Below are positions 6,416-6,813 of a DNA stretch of 6,813 nt, one piece after another; the first letter of the stretch is position 1; the number at the start of each line of letters is the position of its first letter. The notes under the pieces are model-generated. The model had not been told where the DNA came from and did no database searches. It worked only from the letters and a program-made list of their open reading frames with translations. The DNA comes from Deltaproteobacteria bacterium. Lineage in GTDB: Bacteria; Myxococcota_A; UBA796; UBA2385. A program made the position numbers and the translations under genes. The stretch is taken from NCBI GenBank assembly GCA_003694325.1, contig RFKJ01000634.1, positions 1 to 6,813 of the forward strand, read 5' to 3'.

Positions 6416-6813
6416 TCAGGCGGGCTGCGCGGTCCGCTGCGGCCCGGCGGCGCGCTTGACGGCGTCGTAGACGCACTCGACGATGTGGTCGGCGCCGATG
6501 CGGGCGGTGAGGCCGGCGGCGGCGAGGGCGTCGCGGACCGGCCCACGCACGCCGGAGAGCCAGAGCTGCACGCCGCGGCGGTGCAGCTCGGCGACGATCT
6601 CGTCGAGCGTGGCCAGGGCCTGGGCGTCGATGCTGCTGATGGCCTTGCAGTCGACGACGAGGTGTTCGACGTCGCCATCGGCGACGGCGTCCGTGATGGT
6701 GTCCTTGAGGAAGGCGGTGTTGGCGAAGAACAGCGGGGCGTCGATGCGCAGCGCCCGCACGCCGGGGGTGGTCCGGGCATCGGGGTAGCGGGCGATGTTG
6801 CGGTAGATGGTGC
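6416..6813 (-). CDS. SulP-family anion transporter, C-terminal STAS domain only (5'-partial)
   Basis: The frame is open to the right window edge, so the membrane domain and start lie outside; 131 residues are visible. They begin with TIYRNIARYPDARTTPGVRA, the linker typical between the membrane part and the STAS domain of SulP transporters. This is followed by the STAS domain: LRIDAPLFFANTAFLKDTI, then HLVVDCKAISSIDAQALATL, then VQLWLSGVRGPVRDALAAAG, ending in KRAAGPQRTAQPA. SulP proteins move sulfate, bicarbonate or related anions across the inner membrane, and the cytosolic STAS domain has a regulatory or structural role. The internal GTG at 6760 is not a credible start because family similarity continues upstream of it. 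A free-standing STAS protein is less likely given the SulP-type linker. The substrate cannot be inferred from this part. hflX follows after 43 bases. Confidence 0.85.
   Translation of the reverse strand, partial: TIYRNIARYPDARTTPGVRALRIDAPLFFANTAFLKDTITDAVADGDVEHLVVDCKAISSIDAQALATLDEIVAELHRRGVQLWLSGVRGPVRDALAAAGLTARIGADHIVECVYDAVKRAAGPQRTAQPA

Noticed and set aside
4984..6459. 491-residue open frame on the plus strand
   Set aside because: It is antisense to hflX, which has all five G motifs; the translated product resembles no family.
6373..6780. Upstream extension of the hflX frame
   Set aside because: The frame stays open but overlaps the STAS domain gene in another frame. HflX similarity begins only near ATG 6372/6363, and no start codon occurs between the two genes.
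1..6813. tRNA, rRNA, CRISPR array, insertion sequence or attachment site
   Set aside because: No supporting sequence was seen; almost all of the window is accounted for by protein-coding genes.

Overview
This window comes from a very GC-rich bacterial chromosome. By eye GC is above 70%, the codons are strongly G/C-ending, and all seven visible stop codons are TGA. The phylum cannot be fixed from the sequence. A high-GC actinobacterium is plausible, but another high-GC lineage such as Myxococcota is not excluded. Coding density is almost complete, and no RNA gene, mobile element or CRISPR array was seen.

Plus strand, from the left edge to 5003: one tightly packed operon of five genes, continuing upstream of the window. 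In order it encodes (1) an ANL-superfamily adenylating enzyme with no carrier domain, cut by the window edge; (2) a second adenylating enzyme fused to a C-terminal phosphopantetheine carrier domain; (3) an SGNH/GDSL-type protein anchored by one N-terminal membrane helix; (4) a compact MBOAT O-acyltransferase of the DltB/AlgI type; and (5) a 53-residue single-pass membrane microprotein starting inside the end of the MBOAT gene. Junctions 1-2, 3-4 and 4-5 overlap, and 2-3 are 3 bases apart, so translational coupling is likely.

The parts match the logic of the dlt (teichoic acid D-alanylation) pathway. A DltA-like enzyme activates an acyl group and loads it on a DltC-like carrier. A DltB-like MBOAT takes it from the carrier at the membrane, a DltX-like microprotein passes it across, and a DltD-like SGNH protein handles it outside the cell. 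The microprotein has the DltX topology (basic N-terminus, one helix) and ends in F-A-Y-L-H-V, which resembles the F-x-Y-x-x-F end I recall for DltX. This is the main finding. The cassette departs from classical dlt in its ligase-carrier fusion, its extra ligase, its short SGNH and MBOAT proteins, and its gene order. The acyl group and acceptor polymer are unknown.

Minus strand, 5017 to the right edge: hflX, a ribosome-associated GTPase, lies 43 bases downstream of the C-terminal STAS part of a SulP-family anion transporter whose gene runs off the right edge. These converge on the acylation operon with 13 bases between stop codons and look functionally unrelated to it.
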